Of a DNA stretch of 36,433 nucleotides, positions 14,554 through 22,833 are shown piece after piece. This stretch comes from Ruminococcaceae bacterium UBA7212 (lineage in GTDB: Bacteria > Bacillota > Clostridia > Oscillospirales > Acutalibacteraceae). The position numbers and the translations under genes are program-made. How positions within the stretch are numbered: position 1 is the stretch's first letter; each line of letters begins with the position of its first letter. The notes beneath the pieces are model-generated. The model was not told the origin of the DNA and made no database searches. It worked only from the letters and a program-made list of their open reading frames with translations. The stretch is taken from positions 1 to 36,433 of the forward strand of contig DKUE01000038.1 in the NCBI GenBank assembly GCA_002490525.1, read 5' to 3'.

Positions 14554-15219
14554 ATGAAAGTTACGTTATCCGACTGGAAAGGCATCAAGATTGAAGCCTT
14601 GCGCCGTTTGGGCATTTCGCTCGGCGCGTCTTTGGTGATTTTGATTTTCTCTCTTTGTGCACCGCCGAATGCCGAGCTGTTTGATATGATTGGCATGGAG
14701 CTTGCCATTGTGGCGCTGGGAATTCTGCTTTGCCGTTTCCCCGTCGGTACATATTTAATGGTAAATCTGTTCACGCTGTCTGCGGCGGCGGGTTCTATTC
14801 TGAAGCTGTATGACAAATTTCCCGGCTATGACCGCGTGGTGCACTGTATCAGCGGCTTAATTCTCGGCTATATCGGTGTATATATCGGCGAATGGCTGTT
14901 TAAACGGCTGAGCGTCCCGCGCGAACCGTTTATTATAATTCTGTTTGCGGGGCTGTTTTCCTGCACCTGTGCGGGCGCGTGGGAAATTATTGAATTCCTG
15001 ACGGACTGCGTTATGCATATGGACGTCCAGCACGGCAATACCGATACCATGGGCGATATTGTCGCTGGGTATCTCGGCTGTATTTTATTCCAAATTCATA
15101 AGCTGCACGAAAACCGTGCTTATTTTTCGAAGGAACGCATCCGCAGTTTCTTTAAAGGTGAGGGTATGCAGTTCCCGGTGCCACCCGAGGACGAAGCAGC
15201 GGAAGCTGTCACAAAATAA
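14554..15219 (+). CDS. YjdF/DUF2238-like integral membrane protein
   Basis: This 221-aa protein has about six hydrophobic segments (roughly 18-40, 48-65, 68-88, 98-118, 130-148, 168-185). Polar residues are embedded in the pattern YDRVVHCISG, then CAGAWEIIEFLTD and DTMGDIVAGYLG. This His/Glu/Asp arrangement is typical of the DUF2238/YjdF family, whose function is unknown. A possible metal- or lipid-linked enzymatic role is only suggested by the buried His, Glu and Asp. The start at 14554 has AAGAAAGG 8-9 nt upstream. The gene is followed 18 bp later by a PAP2 phosphatase, which hints at a shared membrane-lipid theme. Confidence 0.8.
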   Translation: MKVTLSDWKGIKIEALRRLGISLGASLVILIFSLCAPPNAELFDMIGMELAIVALGILLCRFPVGTYLMVNLFTLSAAAGSILKLYDKFPGYDRVVHCISGLILGYIGVYIGEWLFKRLSVPREPFIIILFAGLFSCTCAGAWEIIEFLTDCVMHMDVQHGNTDTMGDIVAGYLGCILFQIHKLHENRAYFSKERIRSFFKGEGMQFPVPPEDEAAEAVTK

Positions 15220-15237
15220 ATGGGGAGAGCGTTGGCA

Positions 15238-16206
15238 ATGATGAAGAAAAGAGAACGTATTTTTTGGATTACAGCATTTTATGTGCTGACACTTGCGCTG
15301 TTCGCGGCCGGGACATTTTACGATTTGCGCATAGACCGCGCGCTTTACAATCCTGAGAACGGATTTGCGCTGTTTTTGCAGAAATACGGTGAGGTGCCGC
15401 GCTTTGCGCTGTGGGGACCTGCGTCTGCGGTGCTGTATGCTACACGCGCGTGGGAATGTGAAAAAACCGTGGCTGTCATCGACCTTTTTAAGCGGAAATT
15501 CGGCAAGCAAAGCGGACTTTCCGAAAAAACGCGGATAACGCTTTTGCGCGTTGCCGACTTCGGTTACGGTGTTGGATTTTTGGTGCTTGGCTATTTCTCT
15601 TGGCAAAAGCTGATTCGAAACGTTGTGAAGCAGTGGTTTTCCGATGCGGTAAAGGAAAGTGTATTGTATACGGTTCTGTTGGTTACGACGATTCTGGTTG
15701 TCGATGTATTGGCAGCGTATCTTGTCAAGCGCAAAGGCAATCCCGAAACACTCAAAAAATTAAAACCGCTCGCTTACGGCGGGATTGTGTTCGGGATTCT
15801 GTACCGCATTGGCATCGACCCGATAAAAAATGCGGTGGAGCGTACGCGCTTCCACGAAATGATTGACCCCGCAATTCATAACGACCCGAGTTTTTCTCTG
15901 TATACACCGTGGTATATGCACGGAAACGGCGGCTCGTCTTTCCCGTCGGGGCATACGGCAAGCGGTGCGGCGCTGTTTTTGAGCCTGACGCTGTGTGACA
16001 CGCTGGATAAATTTAAAAACAAAGAACGGCTGTTTTTTGCGCTTTCGTGGATTTACACGTGGCTGCTTGGGTTTACACGCATGATTATGGGCAAGCACTT
16101 CTTAACGGATGTGACTATGGGGGCGCTTTTGGGCTTCACCTTCTGCCTGCTTGCGCGGGAGTTTTTCACCCGCCGTGCCGCGAAAAAACTCGGTGTGGAT
16201 GCATAA
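15238..16206 (+). CDS. PAP2 family membrane phosphatase
   Basis: This 322-aa multi-pass protein is related to type 2 phosphatidic acid or undecaprenyl-diphosphate phosphatases. Motif 2 is P236-S-G-H239 in SFPSGHTASGAA, and motif 3 is TRMIMGKH287FLTD291 with the catalytic His and supporting Asp. Motif 1 (Kx6RP) is degenerate: KNAVERTRFHE has no RP. The HisAsp pair and PSGH should still allow phosphatase chemistry on a lipid-linked phosphate. ATG 15238 is preferred over ATG 15220 because GGGGAG sits 8 nt before it. It is the last gene of the run, followed by a terminator at 16235. Confidence 0.9.
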   Translation: MMKKRERIFWITAFYVLTLALFAAGTFYDLRIDRALYNPENGFALFLQKYGEVPRFALWGPASAVLYATRAWECEKTVAVIDLFKRKFGKQSGLSEKTRITLLRVADFGYGVGFLVLGYFSWQKLIRNVVKQWFSDAVKESVLYTVLLVTTILVVDVLAAYLVKRKGNPETLKKLKPLAYGGIVFGILYRIGIDPIKNAVERTRFHEMIDPAIHNDPSFSLYTPWYMHGNGGSSFPSGHTASGAALFLSLTLCDTLDKFKNKERLFFALSWIYTWLLGFTRMIMGKHFLTDVTMGALLGFTFCLLAREFFTRRAAKKLGVDA

Positions 16207-16234
16207 TGTGCCGAACGTAAATGAAATATCCGTA

Positions 16235-16265
16235 AGGCGGGAGCGTTTGCTCTCGCCGTTTTTTT
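16235..16265 (+). terminator. Terminator after the PAP2 gene
   Basis: GGCGGGAGC-GTTT-GCTCTCGCC is a 9-bp stem with one G-T pair, followed by GTTTTTTT. Confidence 0.85.
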
Positions 16266-16303
16266 GTAAAAGGCTTACAGAGACTGTCCTTTTGCGCCCG
16301 TAC

Positions 16304-16330
16304 GGGACAACCCTTGCGGTTGTCTGTTTT
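16304..16330 (+). terminator. Second hairpin terminator before mreB
   Basis: GACAACC-CTTGC-GGTTGTC, then TGTTTT. The stem-loop closely resembles the terminator at 2310-2334 (same CTTGC loop), so it may be a mobile or repeated hairpin. Confidence 0.55.
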
Positions 16331-16400
16331 CAGATTTGTGAAACTTACAATCTGCACACAAATAAAACGCAGAATTCATAAAGTTTTAACTATTTTTCGG

Positions 16401-16429
16401 TTGAGAAATGGAAAACTATGCTGTATAAT
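16401..16429 (+). promoter_or_regulatory. Sigma-A promoter of the mreB cluster
   Basis: TTGAGA (16401-16406), a 17-bp spacer and a perfect TATAAT (16424-16429), 65 bp before the mreB ATG. Confidence 0.85.
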
Positions 16430-16493
16430 AAATCCCATATTGGAGTATTATGTCTGCCGTCAGGCTATATAAGGCGGAGAAAGGAAGTAAAAT

Positions 16494-17513
16494 ATGATTT
16501 TTTCACAGGACATCGGTATTGATTTGGGTACCGCGAATACATTGGTATTCGTAAAAGGCAAGGGGATTGTCATCCGTGAACCGTCTGTTGTGGCGGTCGA
16601 TGTGAGCGCGTACCCGCAAAAGGTAGTTGCCGTCGGCGATAAAGCCAAACAGATGATCGGCAGAACACCCGGTTCCATTACGGCGGTTCGTCCTTTGAAG
16701 GACGGTGTTATTGCGGACTTTGAAATCACATCGGATATGCTGAAAGAATTTATCCGCATGGCAATCAACAAATCGCCGTTTTCAAAGGCACGTGTGTTAA
16801 TTTGTATCCCCTCGGGCGTTACGGAGGTCGAGCGCAGAGCGGTGCATGATGCGGCAAGAAGCGCGGGCGCAAAGTATGTCGGTCTGATTGAAGAACCGAT
16901 GGCGGCGGCAATCGGTGCGGGACTGCCTGTTTCTGAGGCAATCGGTTCCATGGTGGTGGATATCGGCGGCGGTACGAGCGAGGTCGCGGTCATTTCGTTC
17001 GGCGATATCGTTACTGCGCAGTCGGCGCGTGTGGCGGGGGATAATTTTGATGAGGCGATTATTGCCTATATCCGCAAAAAGCATAACCTGCTTATCGGTG
17101 AGCGCACAGCAGAGGACATTAAAATTAAAATCGGCTCGGCGTATCCGTATGACGGCGAGGGCGCGATGGATGTAAAGGGCAGAAACCTTTTGGACGGTTT
17201 GCCGAAGAATATTGAAATTACTTCGGAAGAGGTACGCGAGGCGCTTTCCGACCCCGTTAACCAGATTCTCGATACCATTCGTTCCACATTGGAAAAAACC
17301 CCGCCCGAGCTTTCGGCGGATATCATCGACCGCGGCATTATGCTGACGGGCGGCGGCGCATTGCTGCGCGGGCTGGATAAGTTGATTTCCATAGAAACCA
17401 AAATCCCCGTACATGTGGCGGAAAATCCGCTGGACTGCGTGGTGGACGGCACGGGTAAGTGCTTAGAAAGCGGCGAAATTTTAGATATTACAGGCAAAAA
17501 GCGTTACGATTGA
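16494..17513 (+). CDS. mreB: Rod shape-determining protein MreB
   Basis: This 339-aa bacterial actin is of standard length. The phosphate-1 motif is at residues 6-16 (DIGIDLGTANT), phosphate-2 is VVDIGGGTSEVAV, and the adenosine motif is MLTGGGALLRG. MreB polymerises under the membrane and organises peptidoglycan synthesis along the cell side with MreC, MreD, PBP2 and RodA. AAAGGAAG lies 6-7 nt before ATG and a consensus promoter is upstream. It heads a cluster of mreB, mreC, mreD, mrdA and a MinD-like gene, but a repeat separates it from mreC. The N-terminus MIFSQ could contribute the short membrane-binding helix, though this is not clear. Confidence 0.97.
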   Translation: MIFSQDIGIDLGTANTLVFVKGKGIVIREPSVVAVDVSAYPQKVVAVGDKAKQMIGRTPGSITAVRPLKDGVIADFEITSDMLKEFIRMAINKSPFSKARVLICIPSGVTEVERRAVHDAARSAGAKYVGLIEEPMAAAIGAGLPVSEAIGSMVVDIGGGTSEVAVISFGDIVTAQSARVAGDNFDEAIIAYIRKKHNLLIGERTAEDIKIKIGSAYPYDGEGAMDVKGRNLLDGLPKNIEITSEEVREALSDPVNQILDTIRSTLEKTPPELSADIIDRGIMLTGGGALLRGLDKLISIETKIPVHVAENPLDCVVDGTGKCLESGEILDITGKKRYD

Positions 17514-17531
17514 TTTTGTACAAAATCAATC

Positions 17532-17620
17532 GCAGTACACAAATTGTAGGGGGAGATTCACGAGTCGCCGCCGAAGTCTGCTGAGGCTTTGCAGAACAAT
17601 ACAAAGGTTGTTCTCTATGC
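17532..17620. repeat. Dispersed repeat family 2 between mreB and mreC
   Basis: GCAGTACACAAATTGTAGGG is followed by AGATTCACGAGTCGCCG, CTGCTGAGGCTTTGCAGAAC and the right end GGTTGTTCTCTATGC. The GTAGGG core, CTGCTGAG block and GTTGTTC end recur at 22676-22833. The 162-bp gap it fills is unusually large for an mreB-mreC junction. Confidence 0.75.
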
Positions 17621-17675
17621 CCGAATCGCGCATTTTTTACGGATGGAATTTAGAACTCAGCGAGTTTGAACGATT

Positions 17676-18521
17676 ATGAAAAACTATTTTAAAAGTACAA
17701 GCTTTAAAATACTGCTCGCGGCGGCGGTTGTGCTGCTGGCGTGCGTGATTGCGGCTGCGGCGACTGCCGGCGGCACGTCACCGCTGACCTCGGCGCTCGG
17801 GACGGTGTTTTCCCCGTTACAGCGCGGCGGCGCTTACATAGCGGCAAAATTTGACGATTTCAAGGGCGGATTTATTTCCGCCGATGCATACAAGGACCGT
17901 GTGGAAGAGCTGGAACAGCAGGTCGCGGAATACCAAAGCAAGCTGGTGGATTACGAAAAACTGCAAAAGCAGGTCGAAAGCTATGAAAAATTCCTGGGCG
18001 TGAAGGAAAAAAATCCCGATTTCCAATTTGTCACAGGTACGGTAATCGGGCGGGATTCCGCCGATGTGTTCGGTTCGTTTGTGCTCAACTGCGGTGCGGC
18101 GGACGGTGTAGCGGTCGGCGACCCTGTTATCAGCGGCGAATATTTAATCGGTTTGGTATCCGAAGTGACCCCCACCGCCTGTACAGTGCTTTCCGTCTGT
18201 GACCCGAAGGTCAGCGCGGCGGCATATGAAATCCGCACGGGCGAGACGGGCTATACAGGCACGACGGCAAAGCTCGGTATAGAGGGTAAAATTAAACTGT
18301 CGGGGCTTTCCCGTGCAACGGCGGTTGCCCCCGGCGGCATTGTATGCACTTCGGGCGTAGGTGGGGTGTATCCGCGCGGACTGATTATCGGCACGGTCAC
18401 AACGGTCGAAAAAGAAGAAGGCGATATTTCGTATTATGCCGAAATTCAGCCCGAAATTGAAATTTCCGAGGTGCAGGATGCGTTTGTGATTACGGATTTT
18501 GAGGGCAAAGGCGATGCGTAA
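17676..18521 (+). CDS. mreC: Rod shape-determining protein MreC
   Basis: This 281-aa protein has one N-terminal transmembrane helix (about 10-30), a coiled coil (about 70-110, VEELEQQVAEYQSKLVDYEK) and two beta-barrel domains in the extracytoplasmic part (VTGTVIGRDSADVF; GDPVISGEYLIGLVSEV; ASGV-type turn TSGVGGVYPRGL). MreC links the MreB filament to the periplasmic synthases. Typical length. No strong Shine-Dalgarno is seen; the region before ATG is part of the repeat-containing spacer. It overlaps mreD by eight bases. Confidence 0.95.
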   Translation: MKNYFKSTSFKILLAAAVVLLACVIAAAATAGGTSPLTSALGTVFSPLQRGGAYIAAKFDDFKGGFISADAYKDRVEELEQQVAEYQSKLVDYEKLQKQVESYEKFLGVKEKNPDFQFVTGTVIGRDSADVFGSFVLNCGAADGVAVGDPVISGEYLIGLVSEVTPTACTVLSVCDPKVSAAAYEIRTGETGYTGTTAKLGIEGKIKLSGLSRATAVAPGGIVCTSGVGGVYPRGLIIGTVTTVEKEEGDISYYAEIQPEIEISEVQDAFVITDFEGKGDA

Positions 18522-19032
18522 ACAAACGAAAATTCTGCTTGCGCGGCGCGGTATTTTTGCCCTTTTGATTTTGGCGGCGTATCTTGTGCAGAGCGCCGTG
18601 GGCGGTACGCTCGAATTTTTCGGCGTACGCGCGTGGTTTTTGCTGACGTTCACCGTTTGTCTCGGGCTGTTTGAGCGTGAAACGGCAGGTGCGGCATTCG
18701 GGTTGTTTGCGGGTGCGCTTTGGGATTTCATATCGCCGAGCGGAGACGGTTTTCACGCACTTTTGTTTATGGCAATCGGCGCGGCATGCGGCATTTTAAT
18801 CAATACAATCATGCGTAACAATTTGGTTACGGCATTTCTGCTGAACGGCATTGCGCATTTGCTGTATGTTTCGCTGTATATCGTGTTTTTTGTGCTCGCC
18901 GAGGGCGTGGACAGCGCGGGCTGGCTGTTTGTGCGTTATTACCTGCCGTCGGCGGTGTTCTCCGTTTTATTTACACCCGTGATTTATTTGCTGGTGCGTG
19001 CGGTGATGAACCGCACAAAACTGCGGCGGTGA
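18514..19032 (+). CDS. mreD: Rod shape-determining protein MreD
   Basis: This 172-aa membrane protein has about five hydrophobic segments and the mreD-type pattern LFAGALWDFISPSGDGFHAL (Asp in a membrane helix). The ATG at 18514 overlaps the end of mreC, indicating translational coupling. The longer frame start at 18499 is less likely. MreD is the integral membrane partner of MreC in the elongation machinery. Confidence 0.93.
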   Translation: MRKQTKILLARRGIFALLILAAYLVQSAVGGTLEFFGVRAWFLLTFTVCLGLFERETAGAAFGLFAGALWDFISPSGDGFHALLFMAIGAACGILINTIMRNNLVTAFLLNGIAHLLYVSLYIVFFVLAEGVDSAGWLFVRYYLPSAVFSVLFTPVIYLLVRAVMNRTKLRR

Positions 19033-19039
19033 TGCGCAA

Positions 19040-19182
19040 TCCGCAGGGGCGTGCATCGCGCGCCTGCGAAGTCTGCACAATCGAACGGCGAACCGCAACC
19101 CGTGTAGGGATGGACGACCTCGGCGACCCGATTAGAAGCTGATGAGACTTTACGGAATGCGGCATCGGTTGTTCCCTACGCA
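19040..19182. repeat. Dispersed repeat family 2 between mreD and mrdA
   Basis: GCAGGGGCGTGCATCGCGCG, then CCTGCGAAGTCTGC, then CGTGTAGGGATGGACGACCT and a right end CGGTTGTTCCCTACGC. It has the same core and right end as 17532 and 22676. Confidence 0.75.
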
Positions 19183-19190
19183 TTTATCCA

Positions 19191-19235
19191 ATTTACTTTG
19201 TGCGCTGTGCGATTCTTCACTTCGCTCAGAATGAC
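19191..19235. repeat. Dispersed repeat family 1, inverted half
   Basis: AATTTACTTTGTGCGCTGTG, then CGATTCTTCACTTCGCTCAG and AATGAC. It abuts the family 2 element. A short inverted pair TGCTTGCAAAGC / GCTTTGCAAGCA follows at about 19251-19281. Confidence 0.8.
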
Positions 19236-19333
19236 AGGTTTGTGCAGACCGATTGCTTGCAAAGCCGGGCTTTGCAAGCAAAAACTGCCTGTTTTATCAA
19301 GGCCGGTATGAAATAAAAAGACGGTGACAGTAT

Positions 19334-21445
19334 ATGAATGAAAAACGGAAAAATGAAAAAAGCTTAAAGCTCCGTTCGACGGCGTTTTTTGTGGCGGCCG
19401 CTGTGCTTTTTTCTGCGTTCTTCATCGATTTATTTCGGATTCAGGTGGTTAACGCGGCGGAGTACTCCACGCAAAGGGTTGCACTGCGCTCGGTGAATAC
19501 TACGGTAGAGGCGGCACGCGGCGAGATTCTTGACTGCAACGGTGTGCCTTTGGTTGTGAACGAGCAGGTGAATTCCATTGTTTTGGACGCGTCCTATTTC
19601 CCGCCGACGGCGGAGCAGGAAAAGCGCAATGAAATTCTGTATGCGCTGATTCATTTGACCGAAGATATGGGCGTCGAATGGAATGACGATTTGCCGCTTG
19701 TATTTGATGTGAACGGCAATATTCAGTATAAAGAAAACGCGGAATCGGACATTGCGTTTTTGAAATCCCGCGACGTACTGCATTTAAATGCCTATGCCAC
19801 GGCGCAGAACTGCTTTGACGGCTTAATTGAAAAATTCAGTCTGCAGAGCTATTCCAAAGAGGATGCGCGCAAAATTGCATCGGTCTGCTATTCTTTGAAA
19901 CGCATTGCCTTTTCCGCCGCAAATCCCTATACCTTTGCCGAGGAGGTGCCCGGTGCATTGGCGGCAAAGGTAAAGGAGAACGGTGCGCTGTATACAGGCG
20001 TAGATGTGCGTGTGACCTCGAAGCGAAAATATACGGACGGCACAATTGCACCGCATATTTTGGGTGTGGTCGGCAAGCTGAATGCCGAGGAATACAACGC
20101 GAAAAAAGAGGCATTTGAGGCAGAGTCCGCCAATCCCGATTTGTCTGCACAGGATAAGCAAACGCTCTCCTTACGAGCCTATTCGATGGACGATACCATC
20201 GGTAAATTCGGCATTGAAAGCGCCATGGAGTCCTACTTGCGTGGGACAAACGGCATTATGACCACGACAACGGATTCCGAGGGCAACAAGACCTCGGAGC
20301 TGACCACCGCGCCGAAGGACGGCGATGCGGTGATTCTGACAATTGATTCCGTTTTCCAAAAGCAGGTGCAGGACGCACTCGGGCGATTCATTCAAAATTA
20401 CCGCGACAAGGAGTCGATTCCCGCGGTCGGCTCGGCAGTGGTCATCGATGTAAACTCGGGCGCGGTGCTGGCCTGTGCAACCTATCCGAGCTATGACCTT
20501 TCCACCTATTATCAGGATTACAGCACGTTGGCGGCGGATAAATCCTCTCCGCTTTGGAACCGCGCGCTGATGTCCACCTATGAACCCGGCTCCACTCTGA
20601 AGCCCGCCATTGCCGTGGCAGGCTTGGAAGAGGGCATTATAACAGAGAGCACGCATATCCGCTGTACCCATGTGTATACGCAGTTTCCCGACACACCGTT
20701 CAAATGCTTAGGCTATCACGGCAGTATCGATGTGAAAGAAGCATTGAATCAGTCCTGCAATATCTATTTTTATGAGACGGGGCGGCTTTTGGGTATCAAT
20801 AAAATGAACGATTACTGCACGCGCTTTGGGCTCGGGCAGAAAACAGGGGTCGAGATTCCCGAATCCACAGGCGTGCTTGCCAGCATTTCTTACCGTGAGG
20901 CACACGGCGGGATTTGGTATCCCGGTGATACGGTGCAGGCGGCAATCGGGCAGTCCGACAACCTGTTTACACCTATTCAGCTGGCGAATTACGCCGCCAC
21001 AATTGCCAACGGCGGCACGCGTTATCAGGCGCATCTCGTCAAGAGCATCAAAAGCGGCGATTATGCGGAGACCGTGCTTGAAAACACGGGTACGGTCGTC
21101 AACGAGGTCGGCGCTTCTCAGAATAATCTGCGCATTGTCAAAGAGGGTATGCTCCGTCTCGGCTCGCGTCTGTCCGCATTTAAGGATTTGCCCGTGCAGG
21201 TCGCGGCAAAAACCGGTACGGCGGAATCCAAAGCCAAGGTCGGCGGCGATATTGTCGAGGGACTGAACGGTTTTATGATTTCCTTTGCGCCCTATGACGA
21301 CCCGGAAATTGCCGTCGCGATTGCGATTGAGAATTTGAACAGCGGTTCTGCGACTGCCGTTTTGATGGCGGATATTTACAGAGCCTATTTTACGGCAACG
21401 GGAGAGTTTGCGGCGGAAGACAGCTACAATGCGATTTTAAAGTAA
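19334..21445 (+). CDS. mrdA: Penicillin-binding protein 2 (elongation transpeptidase)
   Basis: This 703-aa class B PBP has an N-terminal membrane anchor at about residues 12-35 and a PBP dimer domain at about 50-310 (AARGEILDCNGVPLVVNEQV). The transpeptidase domain from about 340 carries the active-site motifs S420-T-L-K (YEPGSTLKPA), S474-C-N (NQSCN) and K626-T-G (AAKTGTAE). It cross-links peptidoglycan during side-wall growth with the MreBCD complex. The length and dimer-domain insertion resemble Gram-positive PBP2/SpoVD types; the mre neighbours favour the elongation role. The Shine-Dalgarno region is weak. The MinD-like gene starts 11 bp after the stop. Confidence 0.93.
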   Translation: MNEKRKNEKSLKLRSTAFFVAAAVLFSAFFIDLFRIQVVNAAEYSTQRVALRSVNTTVEAARGEILDCNGVPLVVNEQVNSIVLDASYFPPTAEQEKRNEILYALIHLTEDMGVEWNDDLPLVFDVNGNIQYKENAESDIAFLKSRDVLHLNAYATAQNCFDGLIEKFSLQSYSKEDARKIASVCYSLKRIAFSAANPYTFAEEVPGALAAKVKENGALYTGVDVRVTSKRKYTDGTIAPHILGVVGKLNAEEYNAKKEAFEAESANPDLSAQDKQTLSLRAYSMDDTIGKFGIESAMESYLRGTNGIMTTTTDSEGNKTSELTTAPKDGDAVILTIDSVFQKQVQDALGRFIQNYRDKESIPAVGSAVVIDVNSGAVLACATYPSYDLSTYYQDYSTLAADKSSPLWNRALMSTYEPGSTLKPAIAVAGLEEGIITESTHIRCTHVYTQFPDTPFKCLGYHGSIDVKEALNQSCNIYFYETGRLLGINKMNDYCTRFGLGQKTGVEIPESTGVLASISYREAHGGIWYPGDTVQAAIGQSDNLFTPIQLANYAATIANGGTRYQAHLVKSIKSGDYAETVLENTGTVVNEVGASQNNLRIVKEGMLRLGSRLSAFKDLPVQVAAKTGTAESKAKVGGDIVEGLNGFMISFAPYDDPEIAVAIAIENLNSGSATAVLMADIYRAYFTATGEFAAEDSYNAILK

Positions 21446-21456
21446 CGGGGGACGGC

Positions 21457-22185
21457 ATGAAACGGTACTTGATTTGTTCGGGTAAGGGCGGCGTGGGAAA
21501 GTCTACACTGTCTGTCTGTATAGCGCGGGCGCTTTGCGCGCGCGGAAAATCCGTTTTGCTGGTGGATTGTGATGTGGGGCTCCGCTCGCTTGACTTGCTG
21601 ACGGGGCTGGGACAGTCGGCGGTTTACACGTGGCAGGATGTAGTGTCGGAAAACTGTATGCTGTCCGACGCGCTTTTGACGGATGCCGTAGGCAGACTGT
21701 CTCTGCTGATGCCTCCCGCTGTACTTTTTGAGCCGATTTCTGCGGAAAAATTTTCACAGATGCTTGAAAAAGCGGCAGTCGATTTTGACTTTTGCTTTTT
21801 AGATGCGGGTGCGGGTGTAGACGGTATTGTACCGATGCTTGCCCAAGCGAGCGAGACAGCGCTGGTGGTTGCCACGCCCGACAGCGTGTCTGCCCGCGCG
21901 GCGGCGAAAACGGCGGAAATGCTTTGGCAGATTTTACCGCCTGAGCGGCTTCGTCTGCTTTTGAACCGTTACAGTGTTTCGGCTGTGCGGGACGGTATAA
22001 ATCTTTGCGCAGATGATATGATTGATGAAACAGGTATCCGATTTTTGGGCGCTGTGCCCGAGGATGCAGGCTTGCGTGTACTGCCGTGCGGCAAGGGGAT
22101 AGCTTCGCGGACGGCGTCGGCGTTCGACCGTATCGCGGCGCGCCTTTTGGGCGAAGCGGTGCCGTTTTCGGTGCGAAAATTTTAA
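21457..22185 (+). CDS. MinD/ParA-like P-loop ATPase
   Basis: This 242-aa protein has the deviant Walker A motif K10-GGVGKST (10-17), the switch I segment DCDVGLRSLD with D39, and a Walker B-like segment FCFLDAGAGVD at about 113-123. These place it in the SIMIBI ParA/MinD class. MinD positions division by recruiting MinC to membranes, and the location after mreBCD-mrdA matches min genes in many Firmicutes. However, no minC or minE lies here. The switch II Asp-x-x-x-Gly motif is present as DAGAG, and the C-terminus (FDRIAARLLGEAVPF) is only a weak amphipathic membrane helix. MinD itself is possible but not certain. A perfect palindromic terminator follows. Confidence 0.85.
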   Translation: MKRYLICSGKGGVGKSTLSVCIARALCARGKSVLLVDCDVGLRSLDLLTGLGQSAVYTWQDVVSENCMLSDALLTDAVGRLSLLMPPAVLFEPISAEKFSQMLEKAAVDFDFCFLDAGAGVDGIVPMLAQASETALVVATPDSVSARAAAKTAEMLWQILPPERLRLLLNRYSVSAVRDGINLCADDMIDETGIRFLGAVPEDAGLRVLPCGKGIASRTASAFDRIAARLLGEAVPFSVRKF

Positions 22186-22196
22186 GAACACAATCG

Positions 22197-22226
22197 AAAA
22201 GAACGGGGAAATTTCCCCGTTCTTTT
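22197..22226 (+). terminator. Terminator of the rod-shape cluster
   Basis: A 30-nt perfect palindrome (AAAAGAACGGGGAAA and its complement), whose core GAACGGGG...CCCCGTTC is followed by TTTTT. Confidence 0.9.
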
Positions 22227-22270
22227 TCGGTGTACACAAATCAGAGCCATACATTACTATTTTATTATAT

Positions 22271-22346
22271 GTCACTTGTGCCATAAAGCCAAGATACATG
22301 TGTCAGTTATGCTATATTCTTTCCGAAAAGGAGTGGCACATACGAC
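22271..22346 (+). promoter_or_regulatory. Three related 14-nt sites around the start of the XRE gene
   Basis: GTCACTTGTGCCAT (22271) and GTCAGTTATGCTAT (22302) are direct copies 31 bp apart, about three helical turns. GTGGCACATACGAC (about 22333) is an inverted copy. Regulators of this HTH class bind such sites, so this is a candidate autoregulatory operator. Inference. Confidence 0.45.
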
Positions 22347-22566
22347 TTTTAATCAGCGCGCAAGAGACCTGAGAGAAGATATGGAGATGACGCAGGAAGA
22401 ACTTGCAGTCGCCATCGGTGTGGGTCGGGAAACCGTGAACCGCTATGAAAATGATAAATTTGATATGAAATTTACTTATGCAATCGTCCTTGCAAAGCTA
22501 TATAATGTTTCACTGGATTATATTGCAGGATTTGCGGACGAGCCGATGCCGCTGCCGAAAAAATAA
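22309..22566 (+). CDS. XRE-family HTH transcriptional regulator
   Basis: This short (85 aa) Cro/CI-type protein has its DNA-binding domain at about residues 15-70: RARDLREDMEMTQEELAVAI, GVGRETVNRYEND and AIVLAKLYNVSLDYIAG. There is no separate effector domain. The start is uncertain. ATG 22309 lacks a Shine-Dalgarno sequence; GTG 22333 sits on GGAG itself; TTG 22276 is further upstream. Candidate operator repeats overlap the start region. Downstream to 23095 is a repeat cluster with no gene. Confidence 0.85.
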   Translation: MLYSFRKGVAHTTFNQRARDLREDMEMTQEELAVAIGVGRETVNRYENDKFDMKFTYAIVLAKLYNVSLDYIAGFADEPMPLPKK

Positions 22567-22675
22567 GCAAACGCGAATGTGAAGATTCGTACAAATAAAC
22601 GGCAGTGTTTCTACCGTGTGGGGGCGGACTTCCACGTCCGCCCGAGCAAATCAGAAAATTTGCAAAAATCCAACG

Positions 22676-22735
22676 GTAACGCACAAATCGTAGGGGTCGA
22701 TGACCTAGGCGAAATCTGCTGAGACCTGCGACACA
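22676..22735. repeat. Dispersed repeat family 2, left part
   Basis: AACGCACAAATCGTAGGGGT, then CGATGACCTAGGCGAAATCT and GCTGAGACCTGCGACACAG. Its right end, GAACAACACAGTGGTTGTTC, appears at 22811, after an intervening family 3 element, which suggests one repeat inserted into the other. Confidence 0.7.
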
Positions 22736-22737
22736 GA

Positions 22738-22795
22738 AAAACTCCCTCGGTTACGCCTATGGCGTGCCGGATCCCTCTGTGAAGGAGCGAAAAGC
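22738..22795. repeat. Dispersed repeat family 3, nested in family 2
   Basis: AAAACTCCCTCGGTTACGCC, then TATGGCGTGCCGGATCCCTC and TGTGAAGGAGC. Compare 11548-11600. Confidence 0.65.
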
Positions 22796-22833
22796 TGTTG
22801 ACCCCCGGGGGAACAACACAGTGGTTGTTCCCG

